64,000 nucleotides of DNA, from positions 1,968,687 to 2,032,686 of the forward strand of contig NZ_CP011883.2 in assembly GCF_000340435.2 (NCBI RefSeq), read 5' to 3'. Position numbers and translations under genes: made by a program. Position 1 is the stretch's first letter; every line of letters starts with the position of its first letter. Origin of the DNA: Mycobacterium haemophilum DSM 44634 (GTDB lineage: Bacteria > Actinomycetota > Actinomycetes > Mycobacteriales > Mycobacteriaceae). This document shows positions 40,750-49,327 of this stretch, piece by piece. The notes under the pieces are model-generated. The model ran no database searches. It was given only the letters and a program-made list of their open reading frames with translations, and had not been told where the DNA came from.

Positions 40750-41879
40750 GCGTGCCTGAGCCCACACTCGGCGATCTGCCGCTGCGCGAAGATCTTCGCG
40801 GCAAGTCACCTTATGGCGCGCCACAGTTGGCGGTTCCAGTGCTGCTGAATACCAACGAGAACCCGCACCCACCCACCAAGGCGTTGGTCGGCGATGTCGT
40901 GCGGTCGGTGCAAAAGGCGGCCGTCGACTTGCATCGCTACCCCGATCGCGATGCGGTGGCGTTGCGTCACGACCTGGCCGCTTACCTCACCGCGCAGACC
41001 GGGACTCGGCTTGGTGTCGAAAACATTTGGGCTGCCAATGGTTCCAATGAGATTCTGCAGCAGCTGCTGCAGGCGTTCGGTGGGCCGGGGCGCAGCGCGA
41101 TCGGCTTTGTCCCGTCCTACTCGATGCACCCCATCATCTCCGACGGCACCCACACCGAGTGGTTAGAGACCGTCCGCGCCGAGGACTTCAGCCTTGATGT
41201 CGAGGCCGCTGTCGCGGCCGTCGCCGACCGCAAGCCCGATGTGGTATTCATCGCCAGCCCCAACAACCCGTCCGGACAGAGTATTTCGCTGGCCGATCTA
41301 CGGCGGCTGCTCGACGTGGTGCCGGGGATCTTGATCGTCGACGAGGCCTATGGCGAATTCTCTTCGCGGCCCAGCGCGGTGGCGCTGGTCGGCGAATATC
41401 CGGCCAAACTTGTTGTCACCCGCACCATGAGTAAGGCGTTCGCCTTCGCCGGCGGCCGGCTTGGATACTTGATCGCCACGCCAGCGCTGGTGGAAGCGAT
41501 GCTGCTGGTGCGGTTGCCGTATCACCTATCGTCGGTCACTCAAGCGGCGGCCCGGGCGGCACTACGGCACGCTGATGACACCCTGGGTAGTGTCGCGGCG
41601 TTGATCGCCGAACGGGAACGGGTAACAAATTCGTTGACCCGCATGGGCTTTCGGGTAATCCCCAGCGACGCAAACTTCGTACTGTTCGGACAATTCGCCG
41701 ACGCGGCCGCCGCTTGGCAGCATTACTTGGACACCGGGGTGCTGATTCGCGACGTCGGTATCCCCGGCTACCTGCGCGCTACCACGGGTTTAGCCGAAGA
41801 GAACGACGCGTTCCTTAAAGCTAGCGCCCAGATCGCTGCCACCGAATTGGCCCCAACCACCCCAGTAGGAGCCCCGTGA
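40746..41879 (+). CDS. hisC1: Histidinol-phosphate aminotransferase
   Basis: PLP enzyme converting imidazole-acetol phosphate to histidinol phosphate. It has 377 residues: ASPNNPSGQ, ILIVDEAYGEF and the PLP lysine in TRTMSKAFAFAGGRLGY are the fold-type I signatures. It overlaps hisD and hisB by 4 bases each, consistent with tight translational coupling. Confidence 0.95.
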   Translation: MSVPEPTLGDLPLREDLRGKSPYGAPQLAVPVLLNTNENPHPPTKALVGDVVRSVQKAAVDLHRYPDRDAVALRHDLAAYLTAQTGTRLGVENIWAANGSNEILQQLLQAFGGPGRSAIGFVPSYSMHPIISDGTHTEWLETVRAEDFSLDVEAAVAAVADRKPDVVFIASPNNPSGQSISLADLRRLLDVVPGILIVDEAYGEFSSRPSAVALVGEYPAKLVVTRTMSKAFAFAGGRLGYLIATPALVEAMLLVRLPYHLSSVTQAAARAALRHADDTLGSVAALIAERERVTNSLTRMGFRVIPSDANFVLFGQFADAAAAWQHYLDTGVLIRDVGIPGYLRATTGLAEENDAFLKASAQIAATELAPTTPVGAP

Positions 41880-42508
41880 CCAACACCGAAGTAGGGCAAG
41901 CAACGCGTCGCGCACGCATTGAACGCCGCACTCGCGAATCCGATATCGTCGTCGAACTCGACCTCGACGGCACCGGGCAGGTCCACGTCGATACCGGTGT
42001 CCCGTTCTATGATCACATGCTGACCGCGCTGGGCAGCCACGCTCGCTTTGACCTGACCGTGTGTACTAAAGGTGACGTGGAGATCGAAGCCCATCACACC
42101 GTGGAGGACACCGCGATTGCGCTGGGGCAGGCGCTCGGGCAGGCGCTGGGCAACAAGAAGGGTATCCGCCGGTTCGGCGACGCTTTCATCCCGATGGACG
42201 AGACCCTGGCCCACGCCGTAGTCGATGTATCCGGCCGGCCCTACTGTGTGCACACCGGGGAGCCGGATCACCTGCAGCACACCACTATTGCCGGCAGCTC
42301 GGTGCCGTACTACACCGTCATCAATCGGCACGTGTTCGAGTCCCTGGCGGCCAACGCCCGCATCGCGCTGCATGTGCGCGTCTTGTACGGGCGCGACCCG
42401 CACCACATCACTGAAGCGCAATACAAGGCTGTCGCGCGTGCGCTGCGTCAGGCGGTCGAACCCGATCCTCGGGTGTCGGGTGTGCCGTCAACCAAAGGTG
42501 TTCTGTGA
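41876..42508 (+). CDS. hisB: Imidazoleglycerol-phosphate dehydratase
   Basis: Mn-dependent dehydratase of the sixth histidine step. It has 210 residues with the metal-binding histidine clusters FYDHMLTALGSHARFD and EIEAHHTVEDTAIALG early and DHLQHTTIAGSS later. Only the dehydratase domain is present; the histidinol-phosphatase domain fused to it in E. coli is missing, so this step needs another gene. Confidence 0.95.
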   Translation: MTNTEVGQATRRARIERRTRESDIVVELDLDGTGQVHVDTGVPFYDHMLTALGSHARFDLTVCTKGDVEIEAHHTVEDTAIALGQALGQALGNKKGIRRFGDAFIPMDETLAHAVVDVSGRPYCVHTGEPDHLQHTTIAGSSVPYYTVINRHVFESLAANARIALHVRVLYGRDPHHITEAQYKAVARALRQAVEPDPRVSGVPSTKGVL

Positions 42509-43125
42509 GAAGTAAATCGGTTGTCGTTCTGGATTACGGCTCGGGTAACTTGCGGTCGGCGCAGCGCGCGCTGCAGCGGGTTGGCGCCGAGGTCGACGTT
42601 ACGGCTGACTCAGTTGCCAGCGCCGCCGCTGACGGGCTGTTGGTGCCCGGCGTCGGCGCGTTCGAGGCGTGCATGACAGGTCTGCGGAAAATCGCGGGGG
42701 AGCGGATCATCGCCGAGCGGATCGCCGCGGGACGCCCGGTGTTAGGGGTTTGTGTCGGCATGCAGATCTTGTTCGCCCGCGGTGTCGAGTTCGGCGTAGA
42801 AACGACAGGCTGTGGGCAGTGGCCGGGCGCCGTGACCCGGCTCGACGCCCCGGTGATTCCCCATATGGGCTGGAACGTAGTCAATTCCGCGCCCGGCAGT
42901 GCGCTGTTCAAGGGCTTAGACGCTGGTGCCCGGTTCTATTTCGTGCACTCCTACGCCGCACAGCGTTGGGAAGGCTCATCCGAGGCGCTGCTGACATGGG
43001 CTACGCACCAAGTACCGTTTTTGGCCGCGGTGGAAGACGGACCACTGGCTGCCACCCAGTTCCATCCGGAGAAGAGTGGGGACGCTGGGGCAGCCGTGCT
43101 GAGCAATTGGGTCGGGGGACTTTAA
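42505..43125 (+). CDS. hisH: Imidazole glycerol phosphate synthase, glutaminase subunit
   Basis: Class I glutamine amidotransferase that supplies ammonia to HisF. It has 206 residues; the catalytic Cys is in PVLGVCVGMQ, and the His-Glu pair in TQFHPEKSG. DYGSGNLRS at the N-terminus is typical. It overlaps hisB by 4 bases (GTGA) and lies directly before hisA. Confidence 0.95.
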   Translation: MRSKSVVVLDYGSGNLRSAQRALQRVGAEVDVTADSVASAAADGLLVPGVGAFEACMTGLRKIAGERIIAERIAAGRPVLGVCVGMQILFARGVEFGVETTGCGQWPGAVTRLDAPVIPHMGWNVVNSAPGSALFKGLDAGARFYFVHSYAAQRWEGSSEALLTWATHQVPFLAAVEDGPLAATQFHPEKSGDAGAAVLSNWVGGL

Positions 43126-43137
43126 AGGATGCCAGTG

Positions 43138-43872
43138 ATGTCGCTGATACTTTTACCCGCTGTCGACGTGGTCGAGGGGCGCGCCGTGCGCCTGGTTCAA
43201 GGAAAGGCCGGTAGCGAAACTGAGTACGGTTCAGCATTGGACGCCGCACTGGGCTGGCAGCGTGACGGTGCCGACTGGATTCACCTGGTGGATCTGGATG
43301 CCGCGTTTGGCCGCGGTTCCAACCGTGAACTGCTCGCCGAGGTGGTGGGTAAGCTCGATGTGCAGGTCGAGCTATCCGGCGGTATTCGCGACGACGACTC
43401 GCTGACTGCGGCGCTGGCTACCGGCTGCGCACGGGTCAACCTGGGGACGGCGGCCCTGGAAAACCCGCACTGGTGCGCACGGGTGATCGCCGAGCACGGT
43501 GACAAGGTCGCCGTGGGCCTGGACGTCCAAATCGTCGGCGGTGAGCACCGATTGCGCGGACGCGGCTGGGAAACCGACGGTGGAGACCTGTGGGACGTGC
43601 TGGAACGCCTTGATGGCCAAGGGTGTTCGCGGTTTGTTGTTACCGATGTCACTAAGGACGGCACGCTGGGCGGTCCCAACCTCGACCTGCTGGCAAGTGT
43701 CGCCGATCGCGCCGACGCCCCGGTGATCGCGTCCGGCGGTGTTTCCAGCCTGGACGACCTGCGTGCCATCGCTGCGCTCACCGGCCGCGGGATCGAAGGC
43801 GCCATCGTGGGCAAGGCTCTCTACGCCGGGCGGTTCACCTTGCCGCAGGCACTGGCCGCGGTGCAGGTGTAA
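43138..43872 (+). CDS. hisA: Phosphoribosyl isomerase A (bifunctional HisA/TrpF, PriA)
   Basis: A (beta-alpha)8 barrel isomerase of about 244 residues. In mycobacteria this protein works on both ProFAR (histidine) and phosphoribosyl anthranilate (tryptophan), replacing TrpF. Catalytic Asp10 is in LLPAVDVV, the second Asp in VVTDVTKDGTLGG, and the loop RGRGWETDGGDLW has the Arg and Trp that adapt to the two substrates. ATG 43138 was preferred to ATG 43129 because AAAGG then has normal spacing and it fits the M. tuberculosis N-terminus. The trp operon in this window has no trpF. Confidence 0.95.
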   Translation: MSLILLPAVDVVEGRAVRLVQGKAGSETEYGSALDAALGWQRDGADWIHLVDLDAAFGRGSNRELLAEVVGKLDVQVELSGGIRDDDSLTAALATGCARVNLGTAALENPHWCARVIAEHGDKVAVGLDVQIVGGEHRLRGRGWETDGGDLWDVLERLDGQGCSRFVVTDVTKDGTLGGPNLDLLASVADRADAPVIASGGVSSLDDLRAIAALTGRGIEGAIVGKALYAGRFTLPQALAAVQV

Positions 43873-43879
43873 CCCCGCA

Positions 43880-44695
43880 ATGGATCTGCACGCGTTGATG
43901 GCCGAGGCGTCGGCAATCCTTGATGTTGCAGCGGGCCCGTTCCTGGCCGGCCACCGCGCCGATTCGGCGGTCTGCAAGAAGGGCGACGACTTCGCCACCG
44001 AAGTCGACCTTGCCATCGAACGGCAGGTTGTCGACGCATTGGTCGAGACCACGGGCATCGGGGTGCACGGCGAGGAGTTCGGGGGTCCGGCCCCGGACTC
44101 GCCTTGGGTGTGGGTATTGGACCCGATCGACGGCACCTTCAACTACGCGGCGGGATCGCCGATGGCCGCCATGTTGTTGGCTCTGCTGCATCACGGTGAT
44201 CCAGTGGCTGGCTTGACCTGGATGCCGTTCATCGGCGAGCGCTACACGGCTGTTGCGGGTGGCCCGCTAATGAAAAATGGTGTGCCGCAACCGTCATTGG
44301 CCCCCGGTGAGTTGGGCAAGGCGCTGGTCGGTGTCGGTACGTTCAATGCGGACTCACGGGGCCGGGTCCCCGGACGCTATCGGTTGGCGGTGGTGGAAAA
44401 TCTCAGCCGGGCCTGTTCGCGGTTGCGTATGCATGGCTCCACTGGCACCGACCTTGCCTATGTTGCCCACGGAATCCTTGGTGGGGCAGTAAGTTTCGGT
44501 TGCCACGTCTGGGATCATGCCGCGGGCGTCGCGCTGGTGCGGGCCGCTGGTGGCGTCGTCACCGATCTGGCCGGTGAACCGTGGACGCCCGCGTCGCCGT
44601 GCGTGGTAGCCGCAGCACCCGGCGTGCATAGCCAGATCCTCGAGATCCTGCACGGCATGGGCGAACCGGAGGATTACCGAGATGTACTCGGGTAA
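43880..44695 (+). CDS. impA: Inositol-monophosphatase family protein in the his operon
   Basis: A 271-residue Mg-dependent sugar-phosphatase with the two family motifs WVLDPIDGTFNYAAG and HVWDHAAGVALVRAAGG plus the early acidic HGEEFGG. It is homologous to ImpA (Rv1604). The family includes the actinobacterial histidinol-phosphate phosphatase HisN, and the position between hisA and hisF invites that idea, although in M. tuberculosis the HisN activity is assigned to Rv3137. ATG 43880 lies 8 bases behind hisA; the end overlaps hisF by 14 bases. Confidence 0.9.
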   Translation: MDLHALMAEASAILDVAAGPFLAGHRADSAVCKKGDDFATEVDLAIERQVVDALVETTGIGVHGEEFGGPAPDSPWVWVLDPIDGTFNYAAGSPMAAMLLALLHHGDPVAGLTWMPFIGERYTAVAGGPLMKNGVPQPSLAPGELGKALVGVGTFNADSRGRVPGRYRLAVVENLSRACSRLRMHGSTGTDLAYVAHGILGGAVSFGCHVWDHAAGVALVRAAGGVVTDLAGEPWTPASPCVVAAAPGVHSQILEILHGMGEPEDYRDVLG

Positions 44696-45467
44696 CGGTC
44701 TTGCGGTACGGGTGATTCCCTGCCTGGATGTCGATGACGGGCGGGTGGTCAAAGGGGTCAATTTCGAGAACCTCCGGGATGCGGGTGATCCCGTGGAGCT
44801 GGCAGCCGCCTACGACGCCGAAGGTGCCGACGAGCTGACTTTTCTTGACGTGACCGCATCGTCGTCGGGCAGGGCCACCATGCTGGAGGTGGTGCGCCAC
44901 ACCGCCGAGCAGGTGTTCATCCCGCTGACGGTCGGCGGTGGGGTGCGCACGGTCGCCGACGTCGACATGTTGCTGCGCGCGGGAGCCGACAAGGTTGCGG
45001 TCAACACCGCCGCAATCGCTCGCCCCGAGCTGCTGGCGGACATGGCAAGGCAATTCGGCTCCCAGTGCATCGTGTTATCTGTCGACGCGCGCACGGTGGC
45101 AGGCGGATCAGCACCGACACCGTCCGGGTGGGAGGTCACCACTCATGGCGGTCGCCGCGGCACCGGTATCGACGCCGTCGAGTGGGCGGCCCGCGGGGCC
45201 GACCTCGGGGTGGGGGAAATCCTGCTGAACTCGATGGACGCCGACGGCACTAAAGCCGGGTTCGACTTGGCGATGCTGCGGGCCGTTCGGGCCGCGGTCA
45301 CGGTGCCGGTCATCGCCAGCGGCGGCGCCGGGACAACCGAACACTTCGTGCCAGCGGTTGCTGCCGGTGCCGATGCGGTTTTGGCGGCCAGCGTCTTTCA
45401 TTTCCGAGAGCTGACGATCGGGCAGGTAAAGGCCGCCATGGCCGCAGCAGGGATCACGGTGCGATGA
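44682..45467 (+). CDS. hisF: Imidazole glycerol phosphate synthase, cyclase subunit
   Basis: Cyclase partner of HisH that forms imidazole glycerol phosphate and AICAR. It has 261 residues in a (beta-alpha)8 barrel. The catalytic Asp is in IPCLDVDDGRVVKGVNF and the second Asp in LLNSMDADGTKAG; ASGGAGTTEHF is the phosphate-binding loop. The first residues (MYSGNGLAVRV) are shorter than in M. tuberculosis. It overlaps impA by 14 bases and hisI by 4. Confidence 0.95.
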   Translation: MYSGNGLAVRVIPCLDVDDGRVVKGVNFENLRDAGDPVELAAAYDAEGADELTFLDVTASSSGRATMLEVVRHTAEQVFIPLTVGGGVRTVADVDMLLRAGADKVAVNTAAIARPELLADMARQFGSQCIVLSVDARTVAGGSAPTPSGWEVTTHGGRRGTGIDAVEWAARGADLGVGEILLNSMDADGTKAGFDLAMLRAVRAAVTVPVIASGGAGTTEHFVPAVAAGADAVLAASVFHFRELTIGQVKAAMAAAGITVR

Positions 45468-45811
45468 CACTCGACCCAGACATCGCCGCGCGCCTCAAGC
45501 GCAACGCCGACGGTTTAGTCACCGCCGTCGTGCAGGAGCGCTCCAGCGGCGACGTGTTAATGGTCGCTTGGATGGACGACGAGGCGCTGGCTCGCACCCT
45601 GGAAACCCGTGAGGCCACCTACTATTCGCGATCCCGTGCCCAACAGTGGGTCAAGGGCGCGACCTCCGGCAACACGCAGCATGTCCACTCGGTGCGCCTG
45701 GACTGCGATGGCGACACCGTGCTGTTGACGGTCGACCAGGTCGGTGGAGCCTGCCACACCGGCGCCCACAGTTGCTTCGATGCCGCAGTGCTGTTGGCTC
45801 CTCAGGACTAG
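45464..45811 (+). CDS. hisI: Phosphoribosyl-AMP cyclohydrolase
   Basis: Zn enzyme opening the adenine ring of PR-AMP, the third histidine step. It has 115 residues; only the HisI domain is present, the HisE part being a separate gene elsewhere as in other mycobacteria. VAWMDDEAL, TYYSRSR, KGATSGNTQ, RLDCDGD and GGACHTGAHSCF give the Cys ligands of the zinc. It is the last gene of the his operon. Confidence 0.95.
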   Translation: MTLDPDIAARLKRNADGLVTAVVQERSSGDVLMVAWMDDEALARTLETREATYYSRSRAQQWVKGATSGNTQHVHSVRLDCDGDTVLLTVDQVGGACHTGAHSCFDAAVLLAPQD

Positions 45812-45855
45812 TCGGAGCCCCACCCATGCGGTAAAGCCGTTGGCGCGCATGGTAT

Positions 45856-45890
45856 CTTTGGTCCACTCGACTGGCTTGAGGACGCCAAAG
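45856..45890 (+). terminator. Candidate terminator hairpin after the his operon
   Basis: CTTTGG (45856-45861) pairs with CCAAAG (45885-45890) and the stem can extend by CC/GG with one asymmetric bulge. It lies 45 bases after the hisI stop and is followed by TTCTTG. The remaining part of the 210-base gap to chaA shows no gene. Confidence 0.35.
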
Positions 45891-46021
45891 TTCTTGACCG
45901 GGCACCCACGACCGCGACCAACGCGACAGCGGCCAGCGCCTGTGTCGGATGCTGGCCACCGTGGTTCCGCGTTCGCCCCCGCTGCCGAGCCGGCAGATAA
46001 CTTCGATGAGAATGGCGGGCG

Positions 46022-47116
46022 ATGTTGAAACGAATGTCCTGGACCGCGCTGGTCCCGCTGTGTGCTCTGGCCGTGCTGGCATTGACCTGGGGCCGGGAGA
46101 TCGGTCCGGTAGTGACCGCGTTACAGGCGGCATTGCTGACCGGCGCGGTGCTGGCCGCGGTCCACCACGCGGAGGTCGTCGCGCACCGTGTTGGTGAGCC
46201 GTTCGGGTCGTTGGTGCTCGCTGCGGCGGTGACGGTCATCGAGGTGGCTCTCATCGTCACGCTCATGGCTTCTGGCGAGAACGAATCATGGACGCTGGCC
46301 AGGGACACCGCGTTCGCCGCGCTCATGATCACCACGAACGGGATCGCCGGTTTGTCGCTGCTGCTGGGTTCCCGACGCTACGGCGTGACATTGTTCAACG
46401 CCCACGGCAGCGGCGCCGCGCTGGCCACGCTCACGACGTTGGCGACGCTAAGCCTGGTACTGCCCACTTTCACCACTAGTCACCGCGGCAATGAGTTCTC
46501 ACCTGGCCAGCTGGCCTTCGCTGCCGTCGCTTCGCTAGGGCTGTATCTGCTGTTTGTCTTCACGCAAACTATCCGGCATCGCGACTTTTTTCTGCCGGTC
46601 GCACAGAAGGGCCAAAAAGGCCTGTTCGAGGAGGATGAAAGCCATGCCGATCCGCCCAGCGCCCGGTCGGCGCTGATCAGCCTCGCACTGCTGCTTGTTG
46701 CGTTGACCGCGGTGGTGGGTCTGGCCGAACTGCAGTCGTCGGCAATCGAGCATTTGGTGACAGCAGTTGGATTCCCTCAGCCCTTCGTTGGCGTGGTGAT
46801 CGCCACGCTGGTGCTGTTGCCAGAAACACTTGCGGCGGTGCGTGCGGCGCGTCGAGGCCGCATCCAGACCAGCCTGAACCTGGCCTACGGCTCGGCGATG
46901 GCCAGCATTGGGCTGACCATCCCGGCCATCGCGCTGGCCTCCATTTGGCTTACCGGACCGCTGATACTTGGCCTGGGCGCGACCCAGTTGGTGTTGCTGG
47001 CGCTGACCGTCGTCATCAGCGTGCTGACCGTGGTGCCGGGGCGGGCTACCCGACTCCAGGGCGAGGTGCATCTAGTGCTGCTCGCCGCTTTCGTATTTTT
47101 GGCGATCATCCCGTAA
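46022..47116 (+). CDS. chaA: Cation/proton antiporter of the ChaA type
   Basis: A 364-residue integral membrane protein with about eleven membrane segments in two inverted halves. Each half carries an acidic alpha-repeat: TVIEVALIVTLMASGENES in the first and LVLLPETLAAVRAAR in the second, as in calcium/proton (CaCA) exchangers. M. tuberculosis Rv1607 is annotated ChaA on similarity only; the ion moved (Ca2+, Na+ or K+) is not established. ATG 46022 follows a weak GGCGGG. It is convergent with bcpB, 10 bases apart. Confidence 0.9.
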   Translation: MLKRMSWTALVPLCALAVLALTWGREIGPVVTALQAALLTGAVLAAVHHAEVVAHRVGEPFGSLVLAAAVTVIEVALIVTLMASGENESWTLARDTAFAALMITTNGIAGLSLLLGSRRYGVTLFNAHGSGAALATLTTLATLSLVLPTFTTSHRGNEFSPGQLAFAAVASLGLYLLFVFTQTIRHRDFFLPVAQKGQKGLFEEDESHADPPSARSALISLALLLVALTAVVGLAELQSSAIEHLVTAVGFPQPFVGVVIATLVLLPETLAAVRAARRGRIQTSLNLAYGSAMASIGLTIPAIALASIWLTGPLILGLGATQLVLLALTVVISVLTVVPGRATRLQGEVHLVLLAAFVFLAIIP

Positions 47117-47126
47117 GCGTAAATAT

Positions 47127-47591
47127 CTACGCGGTCGAGTTGGCCCGCAGCGTCTCGAGCGCCTTGTCGGCGTGGGTGTCCATGCTGAATTCGCTGGAGA
47201 TCACATTGAGCACCTTGCGGTCGGTGTCGATAACAAAGGTCGTGCGTTTAACCGGAATGAGTTTGCCAAGCAGGCCGCGCTTGACGCCGAATTGGGTGGC
47301 CACCCTGCCGTCGGTGTCCGACAGCAGGGGGTAGTCGAAATTCTGGGTGTCGGCGAACTTGGCTTGCTTGTGAACAGGATCGGCGCTGATGCCGACCCGG
47401 CTAGCCCCAACCGCGCCAAATTCTTTCGCCAAGTCGCGGAAATGGCACGCTTCCTTGGTGCAGCCAGGTGTCATCGCCGCCGGATAAAAGAACAGCACTA
47501 CCGGCCCCTCGGCAAGCAGCGCGCTGAGCGTACGCGGCGTTCCGGTCTGATCGGGAAGTTCGAAGTCAGCCACGGTGTCACCAGTTTTCAT
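47127..47591 (-). CDS. bcpB: Thiol peroxidase / bacterioferritin comigratory-type peroxiredoxin
   Basis: A 154-residue peroxiredoxin that reduces peroxides with thioredoxin-type partners. The peroxidatic Cys lies in YPAAMTPGCTKEACHFRD, with a second Cys five residues on, the pattern of the atypical two-Cys BCP subfamily. ATG 47591 (MKTGDTVADFELPD) equals the M. tuberculosis start; extra in-frame residues upstream run into the repeat at 47634 and have no resemblance. It is divergent from trpE. Confidence 0.93.
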   Translation of the reverse strand: MKTGDTVADFELPDQTGTPRTLSALLAEGPVVLFFYPAAMTPGCTKEACHFRDLAKEFGAVGASRVGISADPVHKQAKFADTQNFDYPLLSDTDGRVATQFGVKRGLLGKLIPVKRTTFVIDTDRKVLNVISSEFSMDTHADKALETLRANSTA

Positions 47592-47633
47592 GGCCGCCAC
47601 GCTACGCCGGAGCCCAGACCTCTGCCGCGAGCT

Positions 47634-47654
47634 GGGGCACCTCCCGCTTGCGGG
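47634..47654 (+). repeat. Dispersed CCCGCTTGCGG repeat, copy between bcpB and trpE
   Basis: This copy contains CACCTCCCGCTTGCGG, shared base for base with the copy at 5498-5518, in the 147-base divergent region. It lies upstream of both genes, about 105 bases before the trpE start. Confidence 0.5.
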
Positions 47655-47738
47655 AAACGCCACTGCGAATCTCGACGTGGAAAAGCGCAGCTACGCTACG
47701 CTCGCGAGCCGCACACCGCCATCTGCGAGGATGGATCG

Positions 47739-49316
47739 GTGCATGCCCACCTCGCCGCCACCACGTCACGTGAGGACTTTCGCCAGCTAGCGGCGGATCA
47801 CCGGGTGGTTCCAGTAACCCGCAAGGTCTTGGCCGACAGCGAGACACCACTGTCGGCTTACCGTAAGCTCGCCGCCAATCGTCCGGGCACCTTCTTGCTG
47901 GAGTCGGCTGAGAACGGCCGATCCTGGTCCCGGTGGTCGTTCATTGGCGCGGGGGCGCCGTCGGCTTTGACAGTTCGTGACGGTGAAGCGGTGTGGCTGG
48001 GTACTGTGCCGCAGGACGCGCCCACCGGCGGCGACCCGCTGCACGCCCTGCAGGCCACGCTCGAGCTACTGGCCACCGCGGCAATGCCCGGGCTGCCACC
48101 GCTATCGGGCGGCATGGTGGGCTTCTTCGCCTACGACATGGTGCGGCGCCTGGAACGCCTGCCTGAACTGGCTCTCAATGACCTGCAGTTGCCCGACATG
48201 CTGCTGCTGTTGGCCACCGACGTAGCGGCCGTTGACCATCATGAGGGCACGATCACCCTGATCGCCAACGCCGTGAACTGGAACGGCACCGATGAGCGGG
48301 TAGATGAGGCCTACGACGATGCGATCGCGCGCCTAGACGTCATGACCGCAGCATTGGGCCAGCCGCTGCCGTCGACCGTTGCCACGTTCAGCCGGCCCGA
48401 CCCTCGGCGCCGAGCGCAACGCACCATCGAGGAATACGGTGCGATCGTCGACCACCTGGTCGACCAGATCGCGGCCGGTGAGGCCTTTCAGGTGGTGCCC
48501 TCGCAGCGCTTCGAGGTGGATACCGATGTCGATCCGATCGACGTCTATCGCATGCTGCGGGTCACCAACCCCAGCCCCTACATGTATCTGCTGCATGTGC
48601 CGAATAGTGATGGCGCAACTGGCTTTTCGATCGTCGGATCCAGTCCGGAGGCGCTGGTGACTGTCAAGGACGGCCGGGCGACGACGCATCCGATCGCCGG
48701 GACCCGCTGGCGAGGGCAGACCGAAGAAGAGGATCAGCTACTGGAGAAAGAGCTGCTCGCCGACGAGAAGGAACGAGCAGAGCACTTGATGCTTGTCGAT
48801 CTCGGTCGCAACGACCTCGGTCGGGTCTGTACGCCGGGCACCGTACGCGTCGAGGATTACAGCCACATCGAACATTACAGTCACGTCATGCACATGGTGT
48901 CCACGGTCACCGGGCTGCTCGGCGAGGGCCGCACCGCCCTGGACGCGGTGACCGCCTGCTTCCCGGCCGGCACGCTGTCGGGTGCGCCCAAGGTGCGGGC
49001 TATGGAGCTGATCGAAGAAGTGGAGAAGACGCGCCGCGGCCTTTATGGCGGCGTGGTCGGTTATCTCGACTTCGCCGGTAACGCTGACTTCGCGATAGCC
49101 ATCCGCACGGCGCTGATGCGCGACGGCATCGCGTATGTCCAAGCCGGCGGTGGGGTGGTGGCCGACTCGAATGGGCCCTACGAGTACACCGAGGCGAGCA
49201 ACAAGGCTCGAGCGGTGTTGAACGCTATCGCCGCCGCCGAGACGCTGACCGCTCCGGAGTTCGGCGTGGCGACGATGTCGGCCGCGCAGCGGCCAGGGGG
49301 CGAGGCGGGCGATTAA
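47739..49316 (+). CDS. trpE: Anthranilate synthase component I
   Basis: Makes anthranilate from chorismate with ammonia from a TrpG subunit coded elsewhere. It has 525 residues. The tryptophan feedback site LLESAENGRSWSRWSFIG (early, with the LLES motif) and the catalytic chorismate-binding domain (PSPYMYLL, PIAGTRWRG, LMLVDLGRNDLGRV, FPAGTLSGAPK) are visible. GTG 47739 gives VHAHLAATTSRED, like M. tuberculosis; the 190-codon open frame upstream is antisense to bcpB and was not counted. No Trp-rich leader peptide was found in the 147-base upstream region. Confidence 0.94.
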   Translation: MHAHLAATTSREDFRQLAADHRVVPVTRKVLADSETPLSAYRKLAANRPGTFLLESAENGRSWSRWSFIGAGAPSALTVRDGEAVWLGTVPQDAPTGGDPLHALQATLELLATAAMPGLPPLSGGMVGFFAYDMVRRLERLPELALNDLQLPDMLLLLATDVAAVDHHEGTITLIANAVNWNGTDERVDEAYDDAIARLDVMTAALGQPLPSTVATFSRPDPRRRAQRTIEEYGAIVDHLVDQIAAGEAFQVVPSQRFEVDTDVDPIDVYRMLRVTNPSPYMYLLHVPNSDGATGFSIVGSSPEALVTVKDGRATTHPIAGTRWRGQTEEEDQLLEKELLADEKERAEHLMLVDLGRNDLGRVCTPGTVRVEDYSHIEHYSHVMHMVSTVTGLLGEGRTALDAVTACFPAGTLSGAPKVRAMELIEEVEKTRRGLYGGVVGYLDFAGNADFAIAIRTALMRDGIAYVQAGGGVVADSNGPYEYTEASNKARAVLNAIAAAETLTAPEFGVATMSAAQRPGGEAGD

Positions 49317-49327
49317 AGGAGGCCGCG

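Noticed and set aside
47172..47738. Open frame that would lengthen trpE by about 189 residues
   Set aside because: It is antisense to bcpB, has no resemblance to TrpE, and GTG 47739 matches the known N-terminus.
47592..47738. trp attenuator or leader peptide before trpE
   Set aside because: No short frame with tandem Trp codons and no alternative terminator hairpin was visible.
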